A stretch of DNA of 64,000 bases from Luteolibacter sp. LG18 (GCF_036322585.1 NZ_AP024600.1:682001-746000), one strand, 5' to 3'; positions 26,153 to 34,359 are shown, counted from the first letter of the stretch. Notes: generated by a model from the letters alone, not told the origin. A program made the numbers and translations.

Positions 26153-26401
26153 CTACCAAGGGTGATGATGATGGTGGTAATAGTAATAGGGCCTCGGACC
26201 CCAGTACGGACGTCCGTAGTAGTAATACTTCGGCCGGTTGTTGTGGCCGATGGCATAGCCGGCGGCTCCGGCGATGGCGGCGGCGGCCAGCGGGTCGACG
26301 GACTGCTGGGGATAGCCGTAGGCATCGTAATAGGTGGTGCAGGAAGCGACCGTCAGACCGACGAGCGCCACGGCGACCGCTTTGATGAGGTTGCTTTTCA
26401 T
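26153..26401 (-). CDS. Micro-lipoprotein, Tyr/His-rich (paralogue 1)
   Basis: An 82-residue protein starting at the ATG (26401) before the signal peptide; VASC forms a lipobox. It continues TTYYDAYGYPQQSVDPLAAAAIAGAAGYAIGHNN in overlapping pieces: a DAYG motif, an Ala/Gly membrane-zipper-like segment (AAAAIAGAAGYAIG), then NNRPKYYYYG. The C-terminus is a run of tyrosines and five histidines before PW. It is clearly a paralogue of the gene at 26515 on the same strand. Similar YXD-type small lipoproteins exist in other Gram-negatives, but the function is unknown; the His/Tyr tail might bind metal. Confidence 0.65.
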   Translation of the reverse strand: MKSNLIKAVAVALVGLTVASCTTYYDAYGYPQQSVDPLAAAAIAGAAGYAIGHNNRPKYYYYGRPYWGPRPYYYYHHHHHPW

Positions 26402-26459
26402 GGAATTGCTCCATCCCGACCATAGCCCATGCCACGGATTTTGCAGGGACGAGCCCACG

Positions 26460-26492
26460 AAAAAGCCGCCCGGAGGATTTCCGAACGGCTTT
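26460..26492 (-). terminator. Rho-independent terminator of the micro-lipoprotein gene at 26515
   Basis: On the minus strand a 13-bp stem (AAAGCCGTTCGGA with TCCGGGCGGCTTT, including two G-T wobble pairs) has a short loop and is followed by TT. It lies 22 bases after the stop at 26515 and before the start of paralogue 1, so the two paralogues are probably separate transcripts. Confidence 0.7.
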
Positions 26493-26514
26493 CGAGGATC
26501 ACGCCACAGTGGGC

Positions 26515-26802
26515 TCAGCGCCAGTATCCGCGGTGGCGGAAGGCGTAGTAGCCACCCGGGCGCGCGACATAGCGCGGTCCCCAGTTGTTGCGGTAGTACG
26601 GGCGGTAATAGGGGCCGCCGTAGTAATACTTCGGCCGGTTGTTGTGCCCGATGGCGTAGCCGGCGACACCGGCGACGGCCGCGGCCGCGAGCGGGTCGAC
26701 GGACTCACGGGGATTTCCGTACGCATCGTAGGTGGTGGTACAGGAAACCGCGGTGAAGCCGACGAGCACGGTCGCAACGACTTTGAGGAACATCGATTTC
26801 AT
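26515..26802 (-). CDS. Micro-lipoprotein, Tyr/Arg-rich (paralogue 2)
   Basis: A 95-residue protein from the ATG at 26802. The signal peptide ends VSC (lipobox). The core DAYGNPRESVDPLAAAA, then VAGVAGYAIGHNNRPKYYYG, matches paralogue 1 almost residue for residue. The C-terminus differs: GPYYRPYYRNNWGPRYVARPGG and a final RHRGYWR, basic and aromatic rather than histidine-rich. An AT-rich stretch upstream (26880-26930) likely holds its promoter. Divergence limited to the tail suggests a duplicated anchor with different exposed tails. Confidence 0.65.
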   Translation of the reverse strand: MKSMFLKVVATVLVGFTAVSCTTTYDAYGNPRESVDPLAAAAVAGVAGYAIGHNNRPKYYYGGPYYRPYYRNNWGPRYVARPGGYYAFRHRGYWR

Positions 26803-26990
26803 GGATTTCCGGAGGTTGTTCTGACTCCTTGGTGAATCCAGTTGCAGTTGGCATTCCGCAGCACCAACCACCACGACAACACACTCTATATCAAATCAAT
26901 ACAGAGCATAATTCACGCCCACGCCCCGGATTTGGAACGTGGAGTTCCCGCAATTCGCATGGGCATTTCGCCCGGCCCGTGCAATTCGCC

Positions 26991-28073
26991 TCAAGCCTTC
27001 GTCCGCTCGAAGAACAGGGTGAACTCCTGGCGGTTGTAGGTCAGATGGGTGGTGGCGAAACGGTTCAGGCCGACCGCCTTCGCGTGGGCGGTGACGGATT
27101 GGTAGAGCTCGTTGACGGCCTCCACGGTGGTGGCGTCCGAGGTCTTCAGGGTGAAGACGACGAGGCCGCCCTTCCGCAGGTGGCTGGAGAGGCGGATGAT
27201 GTAGCCGATGGAATCGCGGGCGCTGCCGTTGAGGTCGGAGAGGAAGGCGTCGTAGCTCTCGCCCGTGGGCGGCTGGAAGGTGGCGACATCGGCGCGCGAG
27301 AAGGTCAGGCCGCTGGCTTTGTCGAGGCGCGGGTCGAGCGGGGCGCGGTCGACGGCGGTGACACGGTGGCCGCGCTTCAGCAACTCGGACGTCATGCCGC
27401 CGGGGCTGGCCCCGAGTTCGAGCCAGTGGCTGCCCGCGGCAAGCGGCGGGCGGTGGAGACGGAGGTAGTGCAGGGCCTCAGCGATCTTCGCGCCGGCGCG
27501 GCTGATGGTTCCCGGCGCGTTCTGGCTGATGTAGCGGGTGCCGCCGGGGTGGAAGCCATTGGCGTCCCGCGGGCTCTGGACACCGCAGAACAGACCTTCC
27601 GGCCCGACCAGGCAGAACAGGGTCGGCGCGGCGGGATCCTGGTCCTCGACCTCGATTTTGCCGACGTTCGGGAAGAGTTGGAGGGTGCGGCCACGGAGGT
27701 TCGAGGCGAGGGTCTTGTAGTATTTGTTCGGCGAGCTGGGATCGAGCTGGCCGACGAGGATCGCCTGGAGCGGGAGCTGGCCGAATTTCCGGAACAGCGC
27801 CTGGGCGGCCTTTTCGATGAAGCTGTCCGTCTTCTGCGGATTGCACGGCCAACTATGGTGGACGGGCATGTTCCAGCGGATGAAGTGGCCGACGTCCGAG
27901 CCGCGAATCGCGGCGAGATCCGTGCCCTTCAGCAGGTGATACTCGCTGCCCAGCGGCGTGGAGGAGGTGGCGCCGGTGCGCCCGACGACGTCCGCGGTGA
28001 GGTCGCCGAAGACTTCGGAGACGCGGATCAACCAACCGGAAACAGGCGGAAATGCAGGGGACGGAGCGGACAT
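26991..28073 (-). CDS. RlmM-like FtsJ-type rRNA ribose 2'-O-methyltransferase
   Basis: A 360-residue protein. The C-terminal half carries the SAM-binding motif HWLELGASPGGMTSELL (about 216-232) and VTAVDRAPLD, the pattern LGAxPGGWT of RlmM/FtsJ enzymes. The likely K-D-K catalytic set is Lys196 (SRAGAKIAEAL), the Asp in FLSDLNG and the Lys in FTLKTSD. The N-terminal 190 residues fit the THUMP-bearing region of RlmM. RlmM methylates C2498 of 23S rRNA in E. coli; length (366 there) and order agree, but the target here is inferred. It is divergent from the RRM protein gene, 105 bases away. Confidence 0.75.
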   Translation of the reverse strand: MSAPSPAFPPVSGWLIRVSEVFGDLTADVVGRTGATSSTPLGSEYHLLKGTDLAAIRGSDVGHFIRWNMPVHHSWPCNPQKTDSFIEKAAQALFRKFGQLPLQAILVGQLDPSSPNKYYKTLASNLRGRTLQLFPNVGKIEVEDQDPAAPTLFCLVGPEGLFCGVQSPRDANGFHPGGTRYISQNAPGTISRAGAKIAEALHYLRLHRPPLAAGSHWLELGASPGGMTSELLKRGHRVTAVDRAPLDPRLDKASGLTFSRADVATFQPPTGESYDAFLSDLNGSARDSIGYIIRLSSHLRKGGLVVFTLKTSDATTVEAVNELYQSVTAHAKAVGLNRFATTHLTYNRQEFTLFFERTKA

Positions 28074-28178
28074 GAGGCGGAGCGGGGCGCGACCGTGTCA
28101 GGAAACCGGCGCCCCGCCAAGAATCCATGCTCGTTTCCGGGAAGGTTCCCGCCTACAGTGCCGCTCCACCGCAATTCC

Positions 28179-28556
28179 ATGATCATCCTGATCCGCAATC
28201 TCGACCGCGCGACCGACCGCATCCAGCTCCACGCCCTGCTCCGCAAGTTCGGCAAGGTGGTTTCCCTCGACCTCGTGATGGACGAGGAAACCGGCCGCTC
28301 GAAGGGGTTCGCGTTCGCCGAGTTCAAATCCACCAAGGAGGCGATGATGGCGATCCACGAGCTGAACGGCATGCAGGTGGGCGCGAACGAGCTACGGGTG
28401 AAAAAGGCCGCCGCGTCTTCGGTGAAGAAGGGCAAGGCCGCCAATCAACCCGAGGAAGGTGAAGAAGAACCCCAGCGCCCGACATTCCGCCCCCGCGGTG
28501 GCTCCCGGTCCGGCCCGCGATCGGGGCCGCGCCCCGGGCCGCGCAAGCGCCGCTGA
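28179..28556 (+). CDS. RNA-recognition-motif (RRM) protein with Arg/Gly-rich tail
   Basis: A 125-residue protein from the ATG at 28179. A longer open frame upstream, through the antisense of the methyltransferase gene, has no coding meaning. Residues 1-78 are one RRM: IILIRNLD (RNP2) and GRSKGFAFAEF (RNP1), with the expected spacing and the closing GMQVGANELRVKKA strand. The tail is Lys/Glu-rich, then RPTFRPRGGSRSGPRSG and a basic end, like glycine-rich RNA-binding proteins of cyanobacteria and other bacteria. It probably binds single-stranded RNA. Its stop is two bases from the next start, so it is co-transcribed with the AlkA-like glycosylase. Confidence 0.88.
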   Translation: MIILIRNLDRATDRIQLHALLRKFGKVVSLDLVMDEETGRSKGFAFAEFKSTKEAMMAIHELNGMQVGANELRVKKAAASSVKKGKAANQPEEGEEEPQRPTFRPRGGSRSGPRSGPRPGPRKRR

Positions 28557-28558
28557 CC

Positions 28559-29188
28559 ATGGTGCCGGATCATTCCAAGGCGGTGGCCTACCTGAAGAAG
28601 GCATGTCCGACGATGAAGGGACTCATCGGCCGGGTGGGGCCCTGCGCGATGGAATACGAGACGAAACGCACGCCGTTCCAAGCGCTGGTGAGCGCGGTGG
28701 CGCATCAGCAGCTCCACGGCAAGGCGGCGCAGACGATTTTAGGCCGCTACCGGAAGCTCTTTCCCGGCGGCCGCGAGCCCGGCCCGAAGGCGCTGGCCGG
28801 AGTGAGCGACGACGACCTGCGCGGCGTGGGATTCTCCCGGGCGAAGACGGCGGCGATCCGCGACCTCGCGGAAAAGGCGATCTCGGGCGTGGTGCCGGGA
28901 CGGAAGGAAATCGAGACGCTTTCCGATGAGGAAATCATTGCCCGGCTGACGCAGGTGCGCGGCATCGGCAAATGGACGGTGGAGATGCTGCTGATCTTCA
29001 CGCTCGGCCGCGGGAACGTGTGGCCGGTGGATGACTTCGGCGTCCGCAGCGGCTACCAATGGGCCTACGGGCTGGACGCGATGCCAAAGCCAAAGGAACT
29101 GGACGCGCTGGGCGAGAAATTCCGCCCGCACCGGTCGCACGCCGCGTGGTACCTGTGGCGGGCGACGGAGCTGGCGAAGGTGGGGTAG
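28559..29188 (+). CDS. DNA-3-methyladenine glycosylase (AlkA-like, HhH-GPD)
   Basis: A 209-residue single-domain protein. The helix-hairpin-helix is LTQVRGIGKWTVEMLLIF (about 130-147), followed by GNVWPVDDFGVRSG with catalytic Asp159, the HhH-GPD arrangement of AlkA. FQALVSAVAHQQLHGKAA is the family's first conserved helix. No cysteine cluster follows, which argues against a MutY/Nth enzyme. The family removes alkylated purines in base-excision repair. It directly follows the RRM gene with a 2-base gap. A 135-base inverted-repeat element follows. Confidence 0.88.
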   Translation: MVPDHSKAVAYLKKACPTMKGLIGRVGPCAMEYETKRTPFQALVSAVAHQQLHGKAAQTILGRYRKLFPGGREPGPKALAGVSDDDLRGVGFSRAKTAAIRDLAEKAISGVVPGRKEIETLSDEEIIARLTQVRGIGKWTVEMLLIFTLGRGNVWPVDDFGVRSGYQWAYGLDAMPKPKELDALGEKFRPHRSHAAWYLWRATELAKVG

Positions 29189-29197
29189 GCCTCACTG

Positions 29198-29332
29198 GGA
29201 GTGGCGGCTTTCGAGCCGCCATGTTCCAAATGACATCCATTGCTTCGTTACGATCGGGTCCCTCAAGATCCCGATCGCAGGAAAGCGAATGGACGTCGTT
29301 CGCCATCATGGCGGCTCGAAAGCCGCCACTCC
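29198..29332. repeat. Foldback element with perfect 26-bp terminal inverted repeats
   Basis: The two ends (29198-29223 and 29307-29332) are perfect 26-base inverted copies. Each arm is itself a hairpin, GGCGGCT/AGCCGCC around TTCG or CGAA. The middle holds CGATCGGG/CCCGATCG (29251-29258 and 29270-29277). The intervening bases also pair imperfectly (29229-29245 with about 29284-29302), so almost the whole element can fold back on itself. It lies between the convergent glycosylase and citramalate synthase genes and may also serve as their terminator. Confidence 0.85.
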
Positions 29333-29340
29333 TTGGGTCT

Positions 29341-30903
29341 TTACTTCCGCTTCTGGAGGAAGAGGTCGATGCCGTCCACGATGGCGATCCAGCTCGCCTC
29401 GATGATGTTCTCCGAAACGCCGATGGTGCCCCAGCTTTCGTGACCGTCGGTGGTTTCGATGAGCACGCGGGTCTTGGCGGCGGTGGCGTCGTGGCCATCG
29501 ACGATGCGGACCTTGTAGTCCACCAGCGAGATGTTCGCGATCTCCGGGTAGAAGGGCAGCAGCGCCTTGCGCAGCGCGACGTCGAGGGCGTTCACCACGC
29601 CGTGACCTTCCGCCACGGTGTATTCCGGGGTGTTGTCGACGTAGAGCTTCACGGTGGCCTCGCAGACCGGGTCATGGCCGTCGCGGTACTTGCGGAAGCT
29701 GGTGTGGTATTCCTTCAGGTCGAAGGGCTTCGTGTAGGTGCCCTGCTCGCGGCGGATGAGGAGTTCCAGCGAACCACCGGCGGCCTCGAAGGAGTAGCCC
29801 TCATGCTCGAGCTCCTTCACCTTCTGGAGCACGGCCTTCGCGACCGGCGACCCCTTTTCGAGGCCCAAGCCGAGCTGCTCGGCCTTGATCAGGATGTTGT
29901 CCTGGCCGCTGAGTTCGGAGACGAGGATGTTCTGCGAATTGCCGACGGACGCCGGCACGATGTGCTCGTAGCTGCGGGCGAGCTTCTTCACCGCGTTGAC
30001 ATGCATGCCGCCCTTGTGGGCAAAGGCGGTGCGGCCGACGAAGGGCGCGCGGGCGAAGTGCGGGTTGTTCGACACATCATCCACGTAGTACGAAAGATCG
30101 AGAAGGTTCTCCAACGCCGGGACCACGGTGAGGCCCATCTTGAGCTGGAGGATCGGGATGACGGAGGTGAGGTTGCAATTTCCGGTGCGCTCGCCGTAGC
30201 CGTTGATGGTGCCCTGGATCTGGATCGCGCCGCCTTGGACGGAGGCGATGGCATTGGCGACGGCCAGCTCGCAATCGTTGTGGGTGTGGATGCCGACCGG
30301 GGTGCCGGGGATGCGGGCGCGGACGACCTCGCAGATTTCCTTCACCTCGTGGGGCAGCGTGCCGCCGTTGGTGTCGCAGAGCACGAGGCAATCGGCCCCG
30401 CCATCGGCGGCGGCCTGGAGGGTGGCGAGCGCGTGCTCGGCGGAGTCCTTGTAGCCGTCGAAGAAATGCTCGGCGTCGTAGATCACCTCGCGGCCGTGCT
30501 TCTTGAGGTGGGCCACGGTGTCGCGGATCATCGCGCGGTTTTCCTCCGGCGTGGTGCGGAGGACCTCGGTGACCTGGAGTTCCCAGCTCTTTCCGAAGAT
30601 GGTGACGACCGGCGTTTCCGCCTCCAGCAGCAGGCGGACCTGGGCGTCGTCCTCGACCTTGGTGTCGGCACGGCGGGTGGAGCCGAAGGCCGCGAGCTTC
30701 GCGTGCTTGAGCTTGAGGGACTTCGCCGCTTGGAAAAACTCGACGTCCTTCGGATTCGAACCCGGCCAGCCGCCTTCAATATAATCGATGCCGAATGCGT
30801 CCAGACGCTCGGCAATTCGCAGCTTGTCGAGGCCTGAAAGTTGGAATCCTTCGCCCTGCGTGCCGTCACGCAGCGTCGTATCGTAGAGGAATACCGGTTT
30901 CAT
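29341..30903 (-). CDS. cimA: (R)-citramalate synthase, CimA type
   Basis: A 520-residue protein starting at the ATG 30903; the longer frame adds a non-homologous leader. The DRE-TIM metallolyase motifs are present: LYDTTLRDGTQGEGF at the N-terminus, CLVLCDTNGGTLPHEV, and GIHTHNDCELAVANAIA with the metal-binding HxH. GGMHVNAVKKLARSYEHI and the C-terminal regulatory (LeuA dimer-type) domain follow. The order LRDGTQGEGFQLSG and the long C-terminal domain are typical of CimA-type rather than LeuA1 enzymes. It condenses pyruvate and acetyl-CoA to citramalate for isoleucine synthesis from pyruvate; some relatives have other roles. No ilv or leu gene is adjacent. Confidence 0.85.
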   Translation of the reverse strand: MKPVFLYDTTLRDGTQGEGFQLSGLDKLRIAERLDAFGIDYIEGGWPGSNPKDVEFFQAAKSLKLKHAKLAAFGSTRRADTKVEDDAQVRLLLEAETPVVTIFGKSWELQVTEVLRTTPEENRAMIRDTVAHLKKHGREVIYDAEHFFDGYKDSAEHALATLQAAADGGADCLVLCDTNGGTLPHEVKEICEVVRARIPGTPVGIHTHNDCELAVANAIASVQGGAIQIQGTINGYGERTGNCNLTSVIPILQLKMGLTVVPALENLLDLSYYVDDVSNNPHFARAPFVGRTAFAHKGGMHVNAVKKLARSYEHIVPASVGNSQNILVSELSGQDNILIKAEQLGLGLEKGSPVAKAVLQKVKELEHEGYSFEAAGGSLELLIRREQGTYTKPFDLKEYHTSFRKYRDGHDPVCEATVKLYVDNTPEYTVAEGHGVVNALDVALRKALLPFYPEIANISLVDYKVRIVDGHDATAAKTRVLIETTDGHESWGTIGVSENIIEASWIAIVDGIDLFLQKRK

Positions 30904-31028
30904 CGATGGGGCGCGGAGACTACCGGGCCGCCCCCGGTTCGGCAACCGGCAATCCATTCAAGATGAAGGAGGTCGCTTTTGGGGAATCAATCCACCATTT
31001 AAAGCACCACCATCCGGCACACGGAGAA

Positions 31029-31388
31029 TCACATCCGGTCCCCCTGCCGGATTCGTTCAAGACTCACTGATGCCCCCCGAACCGTGATCTGGTCCTCCTC
31101 AAAACCAGAAGCTGTGAGGAAGGACTCGACCACCACGTCCGTGTAGCGCCGGTTCCGCAGGACCAGCCGCCTGGCAATCCAATCATCCGGGTCCGTGGCG
31201 GCATCTTCCGGGCTGCGCCAAGTCACCCGGTAACCGTGCCAAAACTGGAGGTCGGCGCACCACCCCAGGTAGTCGAGTTCCCCGATCACCTCTCCGTGCC
31301 TCTCGACAAACCAACCGAAACGGCGTCCGAAATCGGACTCCCTGGCGGCCCGGTGGCCACGCCGGAAGATGGTGGATAGCTTGAACAT
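31029..31388 (-). CDS. Hypothetical protein, 119 aa
   Basis: I do not recognise a family. The ATG at 31388 (MFKLSTIFRR) is preferred; a longer frame to 31421 adds MLWWRRASAQE. The sequence has RRFGWFVERHGEVIGELDYLG in parts, then CADLQFWHGYRVTW and ARRLVLRNRRYTDVVVESFL, a mixed beta/alpha pattern with alternating hydrophobics in VIGELDYL and VVESFL. No signal peptide or membrane segment is seen. It lies between the cimA promoter region and a repeat element on the same strand as both neighbours. Confidence 0.5.
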   Translation of the reverse strand: MFKLSTIFRRGHRAARESDFGRRFGWFVERHGEVIGELDYLGWCADLQFWHGYRVTWRSPEDAATDPDDWIARRLVLRNRRYTDVVVESFLTASGFEEDQITVRGASVSLERIRQGDRM

Positions 31389-31504
31389 CTCTTGAGCGGA
31401 AGCCCGCCGCCACCAGAGCATTGACGTCCGCCCGATACAAGCAGCCGTCTAACGCCACGGAATCAAGGTGCCTTGGGGAGGCCATCCCACGAGAGGAACG
31501 CCCC

Positions 31505-31649
31505 ATTGTAGCTGAAAGCTCCGCTTTCAGAATGTATCGGACGGCTCCAGTCGTCCGTCTTCGCGGGGTGGTGATCGTTTGGCCCAACCGGCCCCCGCCA
31601 ACTGGAGCTGGCGGAGACAATCCGAAAGCTGGAGCTTCCGGCTACAATC
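31505..31649. repeat. Four-hairpin inverted-terminus element, copy 1
   Basis: About 145 bases with ends that are inverted relatives (ATTGTAGCTGAAAGCTCC at the left, reverse complement ATTGTAGCCGGAAGCTCC at the right). The hairpins are CTGAAAGC/GCTTTCAG (31512-31530), CGGACGGC/GTCGTCCG with TCCA loop (31538-31557), CCGCCA/TGGCGG near 31596-31613, and CCGAAAGCT/AGCTTCCGG (31622-31641). Copy 2 is at 49001-49141. The right end overlaps the stop codon of the esterase/SMP-30 gene (31648-31650). Confidence 0.9.
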
Positions 31650-33390
31650 ACAGATGCGGCTTCGGCGGGGTGACCGGATCTTCCCAGGCCATCGCGCCGG
31701 TGAGCTTGGTTTCGCGTTTGAAGACCTTGTCACCGCAGGTGACGTAGAGGGTTTTCTTCTCCGGCCCGGCGAAGCAGAGGTTCGAGGGATAGCGCGCGCC
31801 GGGCACGGGCGGCAGGATGAGGTTCACGCGGCCGGGCTGGTCGAAGATCTGGATGCCGATGGCGGTGGCGGCGAGCAGCCAGCCGTCCTTGGTGACGCGG
31901 ATGCCGTCCGCCTTGCTGCCCGGATCGGGATCGGCGGGCGGCAGGTGGAGGTGGTGGTAGGGCTGGACATTGGCCAGCGAACCATCGGCGAGACGGGTGG
32001 CGGACCAGATGTAGCGGCCGCCGGGATCGGCGACATCGAGGCGGCTCTGGTCGGGCGTGAGCGAAACGCCGTTCACGCCGCGGAAAGCATCGCTGCCGAG
32101 GGTCTTGTCCTGCCCGGGGCGGATGATCCAGACGGCGTGTTTGGCGGGCTCGGTGGCGTAGATGGTGCCATCGCGGGCCACGGTGAGGTCATTGCCCTTG
32201 ATGTCGGTGGCGTGGACCTTCTCCTCCTTGGTGGCGATGTCCCAGGACACGATCTCGCCGCTGCCGGTGCGGCAACCGTAGAGGCGGCCATCCGGGCCGA
32301 AGGTCAGGCCATTGGTGCCGCGGGTGTTTTCAAGGAAGGCGGACACCTTCCCATCGGTGCCTACGCGGTGGATGACGTTTTTCGGGATGTCCGAGAAGAA
32401 CACGGTGCCATCCGGTCCTGGCACGGGCCCTTCGGTGAACCCATGGCCCTCGCTGACCAGCTCCCAGTCCTTGCCGGGGATGAGCATGTCCTTGGCGCGG
32501 CCCTTGGAGGCATCGTAGTGGACTTCGACGGGCTTCGGGAAATCCTTCCACAGCCAGCGCATGGCGTCCGGCAGGATCGCGCCACCGTGCTGGTGGGAGT
32601 GCGGCCCCTCGCCCCAGGCGTGGTTCACCTCATAGCCGGCGAACTGGAGCGAACGCTCCATCTCCTGGTTCGCCATCCACCAGTCGCCGCAGTAGATGTT
32701 CTGGTCGTTCGAGCCGTCCTGAAGGAACACGCGCAGTGGCAACGGCTCGGTCTTGCGAACGAGGGTGGCCAGTTCATCGCCGCCACGCAGGCCGACGAAG
32801 GTGCCGATCATGGAGTACACGCGGCGGAACTGGTCCGGGCGTTTCCAAGCGGCGAAGAACGAGGCGCAACCGCCCGAGGACGCACCGCACAGGCCGCGGT
32901 GATCGGGGTTCGGGCTGAGGTTCCGTTCCTTCGCCACCTCCGGGATCAGTTCGTCGGTGAGGAACTTCGCGTAGTCGCCGCTGAAGGCATCGTATTCGTA
33001 GCTGCGGTTGTAGCGCGGCAGGGCCTTGGCATCGGCGGCCGGGGTGACGCCGGGATCGACGAAGAGCCCGATGGTGACGGGCATTTCCTTCGAGTGGATG
33101 AGGTTGTCGAAAACGATCGGCACCTTGTCCGCGCCCTTCTCGTTCACGTAGCCGCTTCCGTCCTGGAAGACCATCAGGCAAGCGGGCTTGGCGGGATCAT
33201 ACTGCGCCGGGGTGTAGACCCAGTAATCGCGGGTGGTGCCGGGGTAGACCTTGCTCGCGGCGAAGGTGTGCTTGGTGACGGTGCCGAAGGGCACGCCCTC
33301 GTGGCGCACGGACGCGGGATCGACCGGATAGGGGCCTTCCGCCGCGAGGGCGGGCAACACCAGAAGCGGGGCAAGGAGGAGGGCTTTCAT
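31648..33390 (-). CDS. Secreted esterase (Fes/enterochelin-esterase-like) fused to SMP-30/gluconolactonase
   Basis: A 580-residue protein from the ATG at 33390, which opens a signal peptide (MKALLLAPLLVLPALA). Residues about 25-290 are an alpha/beta hydrolase of the esterase-D/enterochelin type: KPACLMVFQDGSGYV, then LCGASSGGCASFFAAW with nucleophile Ser171, LPLRVFLQDGSND, and a His in EGPHSHQHGG. Residues about 310-575 are a beta-propeller of SMP-30/gluconolactonase type (HGFTEGPVPGPDGTVFFSD with metal Glu320, NGLTFGPDGRLYGC, GVNGVSLTPDQSRL). The fusion suggests sequential ester and lactone hydrolysis of carbohydrate material, which is an inference. The stop codon touches a repeat element. 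Confidence 0.85.
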   Translation of the reverse strand: MKALLLAPLLVLPALAAEGPYPVDPASVRHEGVPFGTVTKHTFAASKVYPGTTRDYWVYTPAQYDPAKPACLMVFQDGSGYVNEKGADKVPIVFDNLIHSKEMPVTIGLFVDPGVTPAADAKALPRYNRSYEYDAFSGDYAKFLTDELIPEVAKERNLSPNPDHRGLCGASSGGCASFFAAWKRPDQFRRVYSMIGTFVGLRGGDELATLVRKTEPLPLRVFLQDGSNDQNIYCGDWWMANQEMERSLQFAGYEVNHAWGEGPHSHQHGGAILPDAMRWLWKDFPKPVEVHYDASKGRAKDMLIPGKDWELVSEGHGFTEGPVPGPDGTVFFSDIPKNVIHRVGTDGKVSAFLENTRGTNGLTFGPDGRLYGCRTGSGEIVSWDIATKEEKVHATDIKGNDLTVARDGTIYATEPAKHAVWIIRPGQDKTLGSDAFRGVNGVSLTPDQSRLDVADPGGRYIWSATRLADGSLANVQPYHHLHLPPADPDPGSKADGIRVTKDGWLLAATAIGIQIFDQPGRVNLILPPVPGARYPSNLCFAGPEKKTLYVTCGDKVFKRETKLTGAMAWEDPVTPPKPHL

Positions 33391-33481
33391 GGGATCAAAG
33401 CAGGACGCCGCGGGGAGGCGCGATCTTTCGGGGAAGGAGGAAGGTTGGCAGCGCGCGGGGGATCTGTCATGCAGCCGGAAC

Positions 33482-34090
33482 ATGGCAGCGGAGCAGACGG
33501 GCAAGATCGCGGAGTGGGACCGAAGCAAGGGCTACGGCTACGTGAAGGCCGGGCCGAAACGCTACTTCCTCCACCGTCGAGATTTCGCCGAACACCACAA
33601 GGCTCCCGCCGTGGGGGACCGGATTCATTTTCAAGCCGGAGCTGACGACAAGGGCCGGCCGTGCGCGGTCAAGGCGGTGCACGTGAATGACGGTGGCCGT
33701 TTCGGCATCGGTCACAGCCTCCTCCTGGGCCTGCTGCTGGCGCTCCCCTTCGTGGCATGGTGCTGCGTCCACCCGCTGGTCCAGATAGGCATCGGAGCAG
33801 CCTACGGCATCTCCAGCCTGGCTGCGTGGTTCGCCTACGTGATCGACAAGCAGCGGGCGCGTGCCAACGGAGCAAGCGGCACCCAGCACCCGCGTGTGCC
33901 CGAGACCAGCTTGCACCTGATCGAGCTGCTCGGTGGCTGGCCCGCCGCGTTCATCGCCCAGCGGAAGCTGCGGCACAAATGCGCGAAGGCCCGCTATCAG
34001 GTCGTTTATTGGGCGATCGTGGGGGGCCACCAACTGCTGGCGCTCGATTTCCTTTGCGATTGGCGGCTCGCCCGCATGATTCTCGGCTGA
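33482..34090 (+). CDS. Cold-shock domain plus DUF1294 membrane protein
   Basis: A 202-residue protein. Residues 1-70 are a cold-shock-like OB fold ([37 protein letters not shown]), with aromatic RNP-type residues. The rest has four hydrophobic segments ([69 protein letters not shown]) and the DUF1294 markers DKQRA, R-P-E and KARYQ. The same architecture is known in other bacteria, with unknown role. The gene is divergent from the esterase and is followed four bases later by VF530. Confidence 0.85.
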   Translation: MAAEQTGKIAEWDRSKGYGYVKAGPKRYFLHRRDFAEHHKAPAVGDRIHFQAGADDKGRPCAVKAVHVNDGGRFGIGHSLLLGLLLALPFVAWCCVHPLVQIGIGAAYGISSLAAWFAYVIDKQRARANGASGTQHPRVPETSLHLIELLGGWPAAFIAQRKLRHKCAKARYQVVYWAIVGGHQLLALDFLCDWRLARMILG

Positions 34091-34094
34091 GCCG

Positions 34095-34331
34095 ATGCCC
34101 GCCCCATCCGAACACCCGCGCGACCCGCTCCACGGCCTGACCTTGGAGACCATCCTGACCACCCTGGTGGACCGGCACGGCTGGGAAATGCTCGCGACGC
34201 GGATCCGGATCCGCTGCTTCACCCACGATCCGAGCATCAAATCCAGCCTGACCTTCCTGCGGAAAACCCCGTGGGCGCGGCAGAAGGTGGAGGCGTGGTA
34301 CCTCTATGATCTCCGCAGGGGGATCAAGTAG
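34095..34331 (+). CDS. VF530-family (DUF2132) DNA-binding protein
   Basis: A 78-residue protein, the normal size for the family. The signature [21 protein letters not shown] and then [27 protein letters not shown] is nearly complete. VF530 proteins are small helical proteins proposed to bind DNA; their biological role is unknown. It starts four bases after the DUF1294 gene and is probably co-transcribed with it. It is convergent with the DUF892 gene. Confidence 0.85.
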   Translation: MPAPSEHPRDPLHGLTLETILTTLVDRHGWEMLATRIRIRCFTHDPSIKSSLTFLRKTPWARQKVEAWYLYDLRRGIK

Positions 34332-34359
34332 GCCACGCCCCAAGGACGGCAATACCCGC

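Noticed and set aside
26829..28178. N-terminal extension of the RRM protein to 575 residues
   Set aside because: The extension is antisense to the RlmM-like gene; the RRM begins at the ATG 28179.
31389..31647. Tiny gene in the region upstream of the 119-residue hypothetical
   Set aside because: The region is occupied by the four-hairpin element; frames there are short and lack start context.
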